The notes beneath the pieces were generated by a model. It made no database searches. It was given only the letters and a program-made list of their open reading frames with translations, and was not told the origin of the DNA. Positions 10,401 to 22,400 of a stretch of 50,807 nt of DNA are shown piece after piece (positions within the stretch are counted from its first letter, which is position 1; each line of letters opens with the position of its first letter). Both the position numbers and the translations under genes were made by a program. This DNA comes from Mnemiopsis leidyi (taxonomy: Eukaryota > Ctenophora > Tentaculata > Lobata > Bolinopsidae): NCBI GenBank assembly GCA_000226015.1, contig JH153440.1:93203-144009 (forward strand), in the 5' to 3' direction.

Positions 10401-13400
10401 GATTTGCGCTGAAATGACGGCTCATCTCTCCCTAGGTTGTGAATACTTGCGGAGGAAAGTACAGTTTGTAGAGTGAGAGGTGCTTCCTAAAATAAAGCCT
10501 AGAAGTTAGTGGCTTGTCCTGAGCCAGCTTGTCCGTATTGGCTTCCCCTGCACACATATGCGGCCTAATCTGTCGCCTTTTGAGCTTCCGTACACAGGAG
10601 GTGTCTAAGCCATGCCACAATGGAGTGGGCTCCGGCTTTGGGTTTCTGTTGTGAAACTTAGGTCAATTGTTCGTTTAAGTCAGACAACAGGTTGTTTTGT
10701 CTCATGATTTTTGAGGAGTGGAGGTACCAAGCTGTACCTCGTGAGGTGAGGTATCAGCTGCTGTAGATCAGCCGCACAATTAAACAGTAACATTCTGCCG
10801 CCAGCACCCTGGTCCCTGGTATTTCTTACCATTCACTGGATTTCTCTGGATAATGATCTTGTTTGGTTTGCAGGTGCCACAATTTGTACTTGTACACTTA
10901 ATGTTCCGTCAAGCGTAATTTTGTTGCGTCCAATGATTGCATAACTTTCTGTGACGTTTATGAAAATCATCGTCATGAATTAGATTTGACCTTAATAACA
11001 ATAAAAGAATAATCTTTTATAACAGTATGACTAGGATCTTAACGATTTGTGCATCTATCACTTTTAAGTGATCTTGAACCAGCGCTCATTAGGCAGGATG
11101 TGCATTGTGCTTACACGTCATGAAGTACGTGCTGTTCCTTCTCAGTTACATAACATGGGCCTTAGGTCAGAAAGTATTAACAATTGATTCAAGTATTGCA
11201 CTCAGTCTAATGGACCGAAGTACCCAGCAGTTCCTTGGGTATTGTGAGTGAAGTCTAGTATCAAATTAGGGTACGGAGTATATATCGGCCATGGTTATTT
11301 TCTTGTACATGTCCATTTTCCAATCCATTTCCATTAGGAAAAGTGTTCAAGTGAATGGTCGGATAATTGATCTGACGTGCAAATTGACGATTAAATAAAT
11401 TTGATGCTTAATCAGCAATCTGACTTCTTTTTAGTTTAATCGTGAGAATCAAATTAGGGTACGGAGTATATATCGGCCATGGTTATTTTCTTGTACATGT
11501 CCATTTTCCAATCCATTTCCATTAGGAAAAGTGCTCCAGTGAATGGTCGGATAATTGATCTGACGTGCAAATTGACGATTAAAATTAATTTGACGATTAA
11601 TCAGCAATCTGACTGCTTTTTTAAAGTTTAATCGTGAGAATCGGCCACGGCGACAGATACTTAATTCAGATCTACCGTCTATTCGATAAACGCCCTTTTG
11701 ACGAAATGCTTCCTTCATTGCAACTTTTGTGATGATCAGAGGGGAATTATTTCACGGTAGATTGTAAAATAAGGTTTCATAGGTTCTATTAGGGGGATAT
11801 CGCTAAATTGTTCTCATCCGACTAACCGTCCTCAATCGTCATACGATACCGATATATATCCGAATTTCAGCTATAATTGTAGGTCAGTTAGCTAAAAGTT
11901 GGAGCGCGAGTCTCGTGCACGTGCTTATAATCCTACTGAACAGTTTCTGGACAAAATCATTAGCCAGATTCCCCACAAAGAGACGTTACCAGCCATCATA
12001 ATCTGAAATCGTTCCTGAGCCTTTTTGCAATGATGTTATTGACCTCTAAGAGAAAAGTAGATCATTTAATTACCCAAATTGAGCCACAATTAGAAAGGAG
12101 CTAGTTGCTCTGAGTTTGCTAATAAATGGTCGATCAGGTGACACGCCGATCGAATCAATGGTTGCCAGGTTTATGGATAAAAGGATTACTTTCAATTCAG
12201 ACACTGCGACCGTTCCATCATTTGTCATTTTAATTGAAACTTTCGAGAATTCTGCCTGCTGTTCGTTGAGGCCCTAATGATCTAATGAACTTGCAGTATG
12301 TCATACTATCAACTTGTAGTTTATCATACTATCAACTTGTAGTTTATCATACTATCAACTTGTAGTATATCATACTATCAACTTGTTGTATATCACTTTT
12401 GAGAGCAAAGCAAGGGCATCAGGAAACTTTACAAATCCTCGTGATGGTTTTAGCCAAATTTTACGGCGGCACGTTTGTACTTTATTCTGAATACTAATTC
12501 CGCAACTTCTCTCATTTGATTCACATGATGACTAGAAACTATCATCATCCTCAAAAGTATTTAAATTGTTGTTCTACTATAACTTTAAGCTACTGTCGAC
12601 TGACGGCGACACGCATCAATCCACCCATTTCACCGTTTTGTGCCAGCGACAAAATCACCTGGCACGTTCGAACTTTATTAAGCTTCAATTTACGGTTGTA
12701 CTCGACTGTCGCTAATCGAAAGTAATTTCCACTAAGCCATGTAGTTTAAGTTGTGGTGGAAACAAATTCTGATGCCTGAGCTGAATGGTCGGTAGTCACA
12801 CTTCATTCACTTTTAGAATTAGGGGTCATCATTGCCATCGAAAGGAAACATTCTGAAATTGATTGAATGGACAAAATTTTTGCAGCTGATTTGCTCGGTT
12901 TCTTTTATGCTGTTTGTTTGATTATTATAATTTTTGCTGATAAAATATTAAAATCTGCTGGAAACCATTTGCGGCCAATCTTAAGGTCTTCATATTCGCA
13001 CACAAGTTGTTCGTACTTCCTAAACTAAAGTTATCTTCAATTAATTCTGCCGTGAAAAATCTACCGAGTGAAATACTCGCATATTTGCATTATGCAAACT
13101 ATGTCGACAGTCATTGAAAAATATTCACCAGACAGTTGATTTTCTTTGAGCTATTAGAATTCAAATAAGAAGTGAAGGCAAAATATTCCTGTTTATTTGA
13201 AATGTTTAAGTCTGGGAATTGGGATATTCTACTATTCTAGTGACCGCCACACGAACCGGCTGCTTCGACAATCTAAATTACTTTTCAGCAGAAGCTTTCG
13301 TCGCGAATTTGCAAGACTTTACTTTTACAATAAGTTGCGACGTTTAAGGTTGCCAAGCGAAGCCAACAGAACCACCGTCACTTACATAAATTACATTATT

Positions 13401-16400
13401 TTTGAACTAAACTGATGGTGTATTTTGTTTTGGTTTTTGATGACAGAAGATGCAAATTTGTCGAGGATATTTTACCTATTATACATAAACTTCTTGTTCA
13501 TACAAATAAGTAAACTCATTCACACATACTTACAAGGCCGTATAAACAAAATAATCAGACATTTTCTCGGAGTACAGTAGTGTGAGTAGCTTTTTAAATA
13601 CACTCGTGTAACAGCAAACCGTGACCCAGCTGACATCGGAGGCCTCAAATAAATATTCTTATATTGCGACACTTTGAAAATTTGCAGTTTGGCCCAACAT
13701 TGCTTTCAGATGCACAATCCCAAGTCAATCAGATTTGCGAACTTGCTAAGTAAATAAGTGAACAAGCCGATTTTTCTATTACTTAGTTGATTTCCTTTAG
13801 TTGATTCATAGTTTAAATTCTATTTAAATTTTAAATTCTATTTCAAATCAAACGTTTATCGAAATATATTTCTTTACCTAAGATTCCTATAAATTCCTAT
13901 AATTTGGAGTTGGACTAACACATTCCACCCCAGGATGGAAGAACCAGGGAGTATAAACACGACAAGTGTCGACCCCCCGCCCGTCCCAGGTGTTGACTAC
14001 TTCTTTGGAGGGCTGCTCTTTCTCTGTTTCCTTGTCGGAGTTCCCGCTAACTTGTTCTCCTTCTGGTGCTTCCTAGCACAACGACGCAGTGTCTCCTCCA
14101 TCGTATACACCTGCATTTCCGGTGTCGACTGTCTGATTCTTCTGAACAGCTTCCCAGTAGCGGTGACCTATCTGATGATACGGGATAATGCCATGTTTCA
14201 AAGTGAGGTGTATTGTAACATCTGGGGTGTGATGCAGCGTCTCTTATCATCTCTCAGCATCTTCTATGTGGCCGTCCTTAGCCTCAGTCGGACTTTCGTA
14301 TTGCTCCTCCCCTTCAGACGACTCAAGATGGAAGTCGTTTTGGGAACGATAGCTGTCCATTTTGTCCTGCAGGTCGTTGTTGCGTCTATTCCGTACTGGG
14401 AGTCAGGAGGACACTTTGTCTATTTTGAGGGGTTCGCAAACTGCGAACAGATAGTGACTCCCAATAACAAGTACGAAAAGCTCAGCAATGTTTTGAATGA
14501 GATCATCTACTCGATACCGATTTTTCCAATAACTTTGAGCTGCGTTGTGTCGGTTTTCATCTTGATGAGAGACGCAGACCAGCTCCAGGATGAACAGAGA
14601 GACACAAAGAGATACGCCTCAGTAACCATCGTTCTCTTCACCTTTACCTACATCATCTTCAACTTGGGCAGCAGGATTCTCAACATATTTGGGTTGGCAC
14701 CCGCGGCTGCCCAATTGGACCCGTCGGGCTACCTTCTTAACTTTCTCTACTACGTTACTATCGTGATAAACGCCGCAATGAACCCCGTTCTTTACTTCAT
14801 CCGGATGCACTCTCTCAGGAACTCCATGAAAAGTGCTGTGTTGAACATTTGGAAAAGAGGCTCGATAGCTATAGATAAGAACATGCTAAGTATAGCCGCG
14901 CCAATGCCCGGTAAACACAGAGTAAAGTTGCGGAACAAAGCCAGGCTTAGCGCGGGAGGAGGGTTCGAGAGATCAGTCACTCCACGAATAGGTGAGACTG
15001 TGATATTACCTTCTCCCACTATGTCTGCCAATCTAAATTTGGGGAGGACTGTTAAGATATCCGAGCATAATGGTAACGAGTCCAGTCCTGAGAAAGCTCT
15101 GAGTTTACCTCATTTTGCTATTCATCCTACTCACTCTCACGAGAGGCTTGAAAATTCTTCTAATTCTTAGTAACGCAAGCTCATTTTAATTTGGATTTAA
15201 TCTTTGCTGGACAGTGCAAGTTATTTTCAGCGCTATAGCGCTTATCATTTCCCGGAAATTTTAGACTAGCATTTCATTCTAGACCCATAGAAGATTTCGA
15301 AGCACATCCAATGGTATCACTTTTATTTGCGTGGTTTCAGCATTAAGAAATTGTGAATAATGTGTTAAAGAGGACTTGAGTTATAGATAACTTTTATTTT
15401 GATTTCTATCTTGGCTTACCTTTGTCATCTCCATGAATCTTATCTCAGCTGCAAGTTTACTGTCTAAAACTTTCTGATAATCACTCTTCACTTTTAAGTG
15501 TTTCTTCTGAAGTTCGTTATACTTCTCTGAGCTGATAACGTTCTCTCCAATAAGCTCGGCGACACTTTCCTGGGAAAAACAACTAGGACTAGGAAAAATC
15601 TGACAGCAATTTCTAAAATTATCAACGGCCAAGTTTAACAAGAACTGCGCCCGCTTAGTTAGGTCTCAGGCGGACGCTAGATTTCCATCTCTCAAATTCC
15701 AAAGAGGCTTCTTCAATTTGCCCTCTGCTAGTGCAAGAAGCATAGAATTTGAACAGCAGTTATGTTTAAAAATTCAATTCTACCGCAAAGACCGCTGATG
15801 GAATACCATGAAGCTACATTGAAAATATTGGCCGTGAAACTAAAACATTTTTATTGCAACTTGTCTGATGATAATGGCTGCTGTTTTGAATCTCTTTGAT
15901 TAAAAATGCACGAGTTTATGAAGGAGTATCGGACTTGTGGTTACTAATCGCGGGCAGTGATATAGTAGGCGATCTTTAATGACGTGTTGAACCAAACTAA
16001 GCTTGCTGATGGCCATGATTAGTTACTTGATACCATCTTTCTTTTTAGCACTGTCGATTAACTATTCTGGCTGTCAGCAAACAGAGTTGTCTGTTGAAAC
16101 AAATCCTAAAATTGTCAGCAGATCAGCGAACACAACGAATGAAGAGACACATGTTCATGTAGGATGGAAGATAAATCTAGTTGTGCTGGCTGTACTGTTT
16201 TTGGCGGCGGGCATCATCCTACTAATCACATGGCACTTTAGAGACAGCATCAAAATACACAATCGCGTCCCAAGGAAACTGCTCCATTTCAAAATGACCG
16301 ACCAGCGGTTCAGTTTCAACCACATCCGCCAAAGGTTTTCTCTAGCACTGTCCCCGAAAATTGGACCATCTAAATCAAGAGCGGGCACCCCTTCACAAGA

Positions 16401-19400
16401 AAGCCCCGCAGACACCTCCCAAGTTCGAAACATGGGTTTCATGAAGCAGTACACAAACGGGATGAAGAGGGACAGTTGGGACGTTACTAGAGACAGTATA
16501 ACAGGGGGACCACGAAATAGTTGGTATCATGATGCTGATCTCGGGGGCTACAAACTGCAAACTTCTCAGGAACCGAGATTGTCCACCATACACGACTCAA
16601 ATACAGTTATGGAGGACACAGAAAGTAATCGTTCTGACGAATATGAATTTGGTCAAAGAGAACATCGCATAATGGATGCGTACAATATGGCGTGAAGAAG
16701 AAAGATCGATCAATTTCGTTGCCGTAGTAAGTTTGTAATAAGCGATAATAATTTTACCTTCAGTTCATTGAATAGTGCCATTCTTTTATCAAGCCTGGAC
16801 TTGTGCTGATTTCGAAGGAGCAGTTGGTTATCTTTTATATGGTCCAAGTTAGACTGTAGCTGCTTTTCTGTTTCTTGGCCTTCAGCTAAATCATTTTCGA
16901 AATTTTCAATCTTTTGGCTGAAATTTTTACACGAATTTTATACTCTAAACAATCAAATTAATTGCCAAACCGTATCATTAAAAGTCAATTGACATGTAAT
17001 TACAATTATCATTTTCACTGGCAGATCATGTAAACAAAAAAAGAAACACAACAATCACTGAAAATTCGGCCTCACCCCAAATCCGCGATTTGATCGTCAG
17101 TCTGTTTCTGAATCTTCATGACGACCTTGGTGGCGTCCAAACACTCCTGGATCTTCTTGTTTACCAGATCACTCCTCCATTGAAGATCGTCTATTGCTCT
17201 CTGTGTTTCCTCTGTCTCTTCTCGCACCTGCAAGTCTTCTTGTAAGGTAGCAGCAACAAAGTAAACTTTTTCAATTAAAACTGCTTGATTTGAATTAGGG
17301 TTTTAGCCTTAAGCCTAAAACCTATCGCATATTAGTGAAGGGAGCCCGCCTCAGAGCTGTATTTTTTTTAAAACTACTTGAGCTGAGCTCCCTAATTCCC
17401 CGCATCCTCTGATTATAAATATCGCTACATTAACGATTGAAGACGTAAGTCCCTGCTGATCCTGGTAATCGGAGTGTTTCTTGTATGGTACTGGCTTTTT
17501 GTATAGTACTGGCTTATATGGAACTGGCTTATATGCTTCAATGGCCATGTACAGGTTTTATCTAGAGGGATAAATCCATGAAGTCAACTATCTTAGCGTG
17601 TGATACGAGAGCTTTAGGTTGTATGTCTCGATAAAGAGAGGTAACACAGATGTCCGGACATAGATCTGCTGCGACTGGTGACGCTTTGAGACACATTGCT
17701 ACACATTTTACTATTCTATTACCGGAGAAAGTTTCATTAGTTCCAGGGTTATTCAGACCGCCAATAGTGGATCAGATTTGAACATCTGGGCTCCAGGGAA
17801 CAAATTAAGGCTATCTCCTCAGAGACATCCAATTTGTTGAGGGATGTCGCGACGTCTAACACAACTACAGGAGCAACCACGTCAGCTTCCGATGAAGTCG
17901 CAGCTTTAATTCTAGAAGTTACACAAGTAAAATCAGAACGTTTATCACTAAAACGTTTTAAAATATGCCTTGCACTCGAGTAACAAGCCCAGGCAACTCT
18001 CGAAAATAACTTGTTGACCACGAACCTGCTTTTCCTCGGGTTTCAGTTGAGTGATCTGCTTCTCCAACTTCTCTTTCTCCTTTTTAAAGTTATTAGCGGT
18101 GGTATTTATCTCGGTCTGCAGTCTGTCTCTCTCGGTGTGAATGTCTGCCAGTTTCCTGCTCAGAATGTCCTTCTTTTTAGAGTACTTCTGGTGGATGGCT
18201 TCCAGATCGTCCTTCTTCTTCTGAGTCTGTTAAACGAATATATTGTATTAGATATATAAAACAGTTGATACACTTCCAGCGGGTAATGATGATCAAGTCA
18301 GCTGGAAAATAATGAATAATAGTTTTGATCGTGATTCAGTCATCAAGTACTTATAAAACAAATGCAATGTAGAAAGCTTGACAAAAACACCAACCCTAGA
18401 TAACTTCCTTGAGGAATCTCCCTTGTACTTCTCAAAGTCCTCGGCCTCGTTCTCCATCTTGTTAGAAAGTGACGTCTTGGCCTGGATCTCATCCTGCAGA
18501 GTCTTCCGAAGCATGGTAAGGTTATTACGTAGTGCCGTCTCCGTGTTTACAATGTCTTCTTCTGTTCGGTGAGCTTCTAACGACAGTTTAGCGTTCGCCT
18601 CCGCCAGTTTGTGAACTTCCTCAACCACTACCTGGATTTGAATTGTAAGTGTAGTTATATTCTGGTTTTCCAGATACCAGGTGGAACATTGCAATTTTTC
18701 CCGAAAATACGAGCTATAAACGCAAGCACTAAGATATCAAAATGTATTATTGACACATGCCATATCACCTCGCAATTATAGTTGTACGACCGCATACAGA
18801 CCTGATATAAGAAAGAAAAAGAGGGTAACAAAGAACCTGAAGCTGCTGATCGAGGTGCTTCAACTCTGCTTGAGCTCTGCTTGTAGCTTTCTCGTCATCG
18901 CGGGCTTTTTTTATACTAAAATTTGCAAAGTTAGGGTGCAAAGTTATGTCACAGTTAGTTGGCGACAATCTGAAAAAAGCGCGTGTGCAATGCACACACT
19001 GTGCATTGTGCATTGTGCAAGTGGCGAATTGAACTTAGAACGTTACAATTTTGAAGCAGGATATTCGACTTCACACAGCTATGACGAACCTTACAGTAAG
19101 TTCTTTCTTGAAATCAATAATTTCTCGTTCCATCTTAACGGTAGTCTGTAATGCCTCTCGTAGCATACTTTTGTCAAATCTCAACGTTCGCTGCTGCTTC
19201 TTGTCTCTATGCTCCAACTCTGTTTTCTGAAGGCAGTGAAATTTAGGTGACACGATAATTTTGGTTGTGATGACAAAGATTGGAAGATTGGAATGTTATA
19301 AAATTTCAGATTGCACTTTCTAAACAAACTGGCCTTAAAAGTAAAAGTATCGTACAATGAAACTAAAACCTTGCGCTTGCATTGAAACGTAATTCCATCA

Positions 19401-22400
19401 AATATACGCCTACAACGGCACAATGATGAACCATGACCATATTATAACATCTAACGATTACATTCTGTAGAATGAGAGTGGCTTCATCTCCTCTGTCTTG
19501 AAAATAGGTTCTCTTTACAGGAGCATGGAGCAACGAAAATTTCAAAATAAACAAAAGAGCTTCACAAACAACGTCTTTTAACTTTGCACAAGCATTAATT
19601 ACTACACTTTCGATTCCACTTACATATATCTTACCACGTATAAGTGCTGGAAAGTTGATATGTTAGAATAATGAACCGGATTAATCAAGTTATCGTTTAA
19701 AATGCAAAGATGGGACAGAAATTATTCATTTATCATAAAGTTCGATTTATCAGCTCTGTAGAAACCTAAACTGACGACAGCAGCGTAGCAGAAGGAATCA
19801 AAATGAAATCATGAAAAGAAATCCAATATTGTTTCACTGGTCTACCAACACATACCTTCTCAGCCATCTGTTCGGATAGCCGCTTGTTGGCTCTTCTTCT
19901 CGCCTTGATATTCTCGGCTACCTCTAACAAGTTAATCTTCGCCGTGTTTACCTGAAAAATAGTGAGATGTCACAGGACTGCCGGCCGTTGATTCACGGAC
20001 TGTACCGCGACACGGACTGTACCGCGACAGGTTTTGAGCGACAATAGTTAGGCTTGTCGCGGTTCAGTCCCTGTCGCGGTAGCGTCTGTTGAGCGGACTG
20101 TACCGCGACAATTTTTTTTCTATTTTAATTCTAATTAGATTTAAAGTCAGCAGCATTAATTTCACTGCTGATTGGTACTTGTATTTAATAAAGGTAAGGG
20201 GTCGTTCACATATGACGTCATCATATGTGATGATGATGAATGATGACGGAGGGTGGAGGGGGTAAAAATTCCGAAAATTTGCTGACGTCATATGTGAACG
20301 ACTCCTAATTGAATGGTTGATTTATGCGATATATTGATTCACTGAGTAAGGGAGCTTTTCTTGTGACTCATACCGTGAGTCCCGTTTTGCTTAACTGAGG
20401 GAACGCATGACTGCATAAAGNNNNNNNNNNNGAATTTTCGATTCGCACTTCACAACAGTGAGAGACATCGTGGACCAACACACTTTATCTCATATAGTCA
20501 ACTTCTTCATAGGACAGGACCAACTTAAACCTAGAAGCAAAGTAAACTATGAGACACTCTCTTGCCACTGTCACCAGTGACAAGACCTGCCAGCGGTTAC
20601 AGCTCATCGCGCCTTCTGCAGCCTGAAGTGCTTGACCCCTGTACTCGTAGTGGAATCCTTGCGCTACACCGCGAGGAACCACTAATGTACACTGGGGTGT
20701 GAACGGGAGCTAACTCCCAGCCGTTGGGCTTCGGCCCTGCCCCCACTAAGAAGAAGAATGTTCATACTAGGATGTTTCGATCACCTGATGTTATCTAATT
20801 AGTGTCGCGATTACAGGGTAGAAAGGGTAGAACTGTCGCGGTACAGTCCGTGTCGCGGTACAGTCCGTGTCGCGGTACAGTCCGTTTACCCCGGCCGTTT
20901 ATGGGCCATGTAAGGCTTTTGCCAAGCTATTTAAAGGCTGGTTGTAGTATGCCATTAAATTGTACACACCAGCGATAGGCCCTTATAAGTCGGCTATCGG
21001 CCGTTTATAAACTATAACTGATGTCTAATTTCCCCGGACAGGAGATGCAGTGAGAAAACAACAGATCTAATCAGCGAAGTGGGTTGTTAGATAAGCATCC
21101 GCTCGACGTTCAAACCAGGAGGAACTTAAAAAGTGGAAACTTGAAGAATGGTTAAATGGCCAATGTGCATGTGCCAGCGTGATGGAATTAGTATACTGTA
21201 TTTAACGGGTATCCAGCGACCAGTAGCAAAATGCGAACATCATCGTTTCTTAGCCGCTGTGACACTCCGCTGTATTGTTATACTTTAATTAATCTTATAA
21301 TAAGCGTACGAGATCAATACATGAGCTTGTCCATGCCTACTATCCAAGCTAAATGACAATGAGTTTAAGCAAGCTATTGAAGAGGTAGAGGTACACGTGC
21401 AAAATCAATTGAACCGGTTAAGTTTGCACGCCGCGCGAGTTTAGGAAATTTTTCATTCGACTCTTGTTCAATCATCGCTATGTTTCCAAATTAAGACTCC
21501 CGCGTATTGATATAAATTTGTTCATTATTTCAATATTTCTCTGATTTGCAAAGTACATTCTCTGCTTTCATTTTAAAGAGTATAAAGTATCACACTATCT
21601 GCAATTAAGTCATTACTCCAAACTCTTATCGCACTTGTCCTTCAAGATTAATATGGCTGTGCATTTGCTATCAACTATGTACTTCGGCTTTATGTCATAG
21701 TTTACAGACTTGCCTGGCCTAGTCATTTGTCGCAAGCTAGGGTGAATCAATGATAGACAGGCCCTAACCTCGATCTTTTGATGTAGATAGCAGCGCGATC
21801 CGGCAATCATTTAGTCGTGTATAGCAGCGCAGGTGTGCTATCTTTTTAAAGATAGCTATTTTGATCGAATAGAACTGCACACAGCTAGCTATAATTATCA
21901 GCGGATGGTATAGTCTAGTACGCACATGTGCGCGGCTCTTTTGCGCACAAAACTTATGTAGTTTGTAAGTAAATACGCGGCGTTTCTATGGAAACCAGTA
22001 GATTTTGGAATCATAATCTCGTAGATTCGGTATAGGAATCCGAAAATTGTTTACACTTTTGGGACGTTTGCATTGGGGACATCAAATTTAAAGGTTAAAA
22101 CCAGTTCGAAAAAATCACATACGGCACTACATGTAAGTAAGAACGATCCTCATCCGTTTTGTTATGCTCCTGGTCCCCGAATGACCAAAATGAATAAAAA
22201 TGAACGAAAGTTTCGTAGTCCCGAAACGCAATTAACTCAGGAAACAAAAATTGTGCCCGCTAAGTTAGGTCTCAGGCGGACGCTAGATTTCTCTCCGCCC
22301 CCCTCTATTTAGCTTACTCTTTTGGCAGTTTGATAATAAAAAAACGTTAGTTAATATACGATCAAACGTTTTGAAGACTGTTTCTATTTCTAACTCACCA

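Larger units (their letters stand above)
5978..13934. other. 8-kb intronic stretch without a recognised gene
   Basis: Part of the 9.4-kb intron between exons 20 and 21 of the coiled-coil gene. Holds three simple tandem arrays (9665, 11260, 12301). Isolated open frames of 60-90 codons in this stretch show no domain, signal peptide or splice context and look like chance. I see no RNA gene. Confidence 0.6.
19996..20884. mobile_element. Element bounded by inverted clusters of 17-bp iterons
   Basis: The left side has CGGACTGTACCGCGACA at 19996 and 20013, diverged inverted versions at about 20055-20090, and another direct copy near 20095. The right side has three exact back-to-back reverse complements (TGTCGCGGTACAGTCCG at 20834, 20851, 20868). 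The flanks also share GGCCGTT. The interior holds a separate MITE (20197-20306) and an N run. No transposase frame is visible. It is probably a non-autonomous DNA transposon with multi-copy terminal repeats, sitting in a coiled-coil gene intron. Confidence 0.65.

Noticed and set aside
11449-11718. 89-codon minus-strand frame
   Set aside because: It falls on the 188-bp tandem duplication and has no support as a gene.
9665-12392. CRISPR-like arrays
   Set aside because: The short repeats are directly adjacent with no unique spacers, and this is a eukaryotic genome.
18750-19151. 133-codon plus-strand frame
   Set aside because: It is the shadow of coiled-coil exons 14-15 and the intron between them.
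22073-22180. Upstream extension of the small frame before the sulfotransferase
   Set aside because: It would start at TTG, with no ATG, and contains a strong GTAAGT donor.
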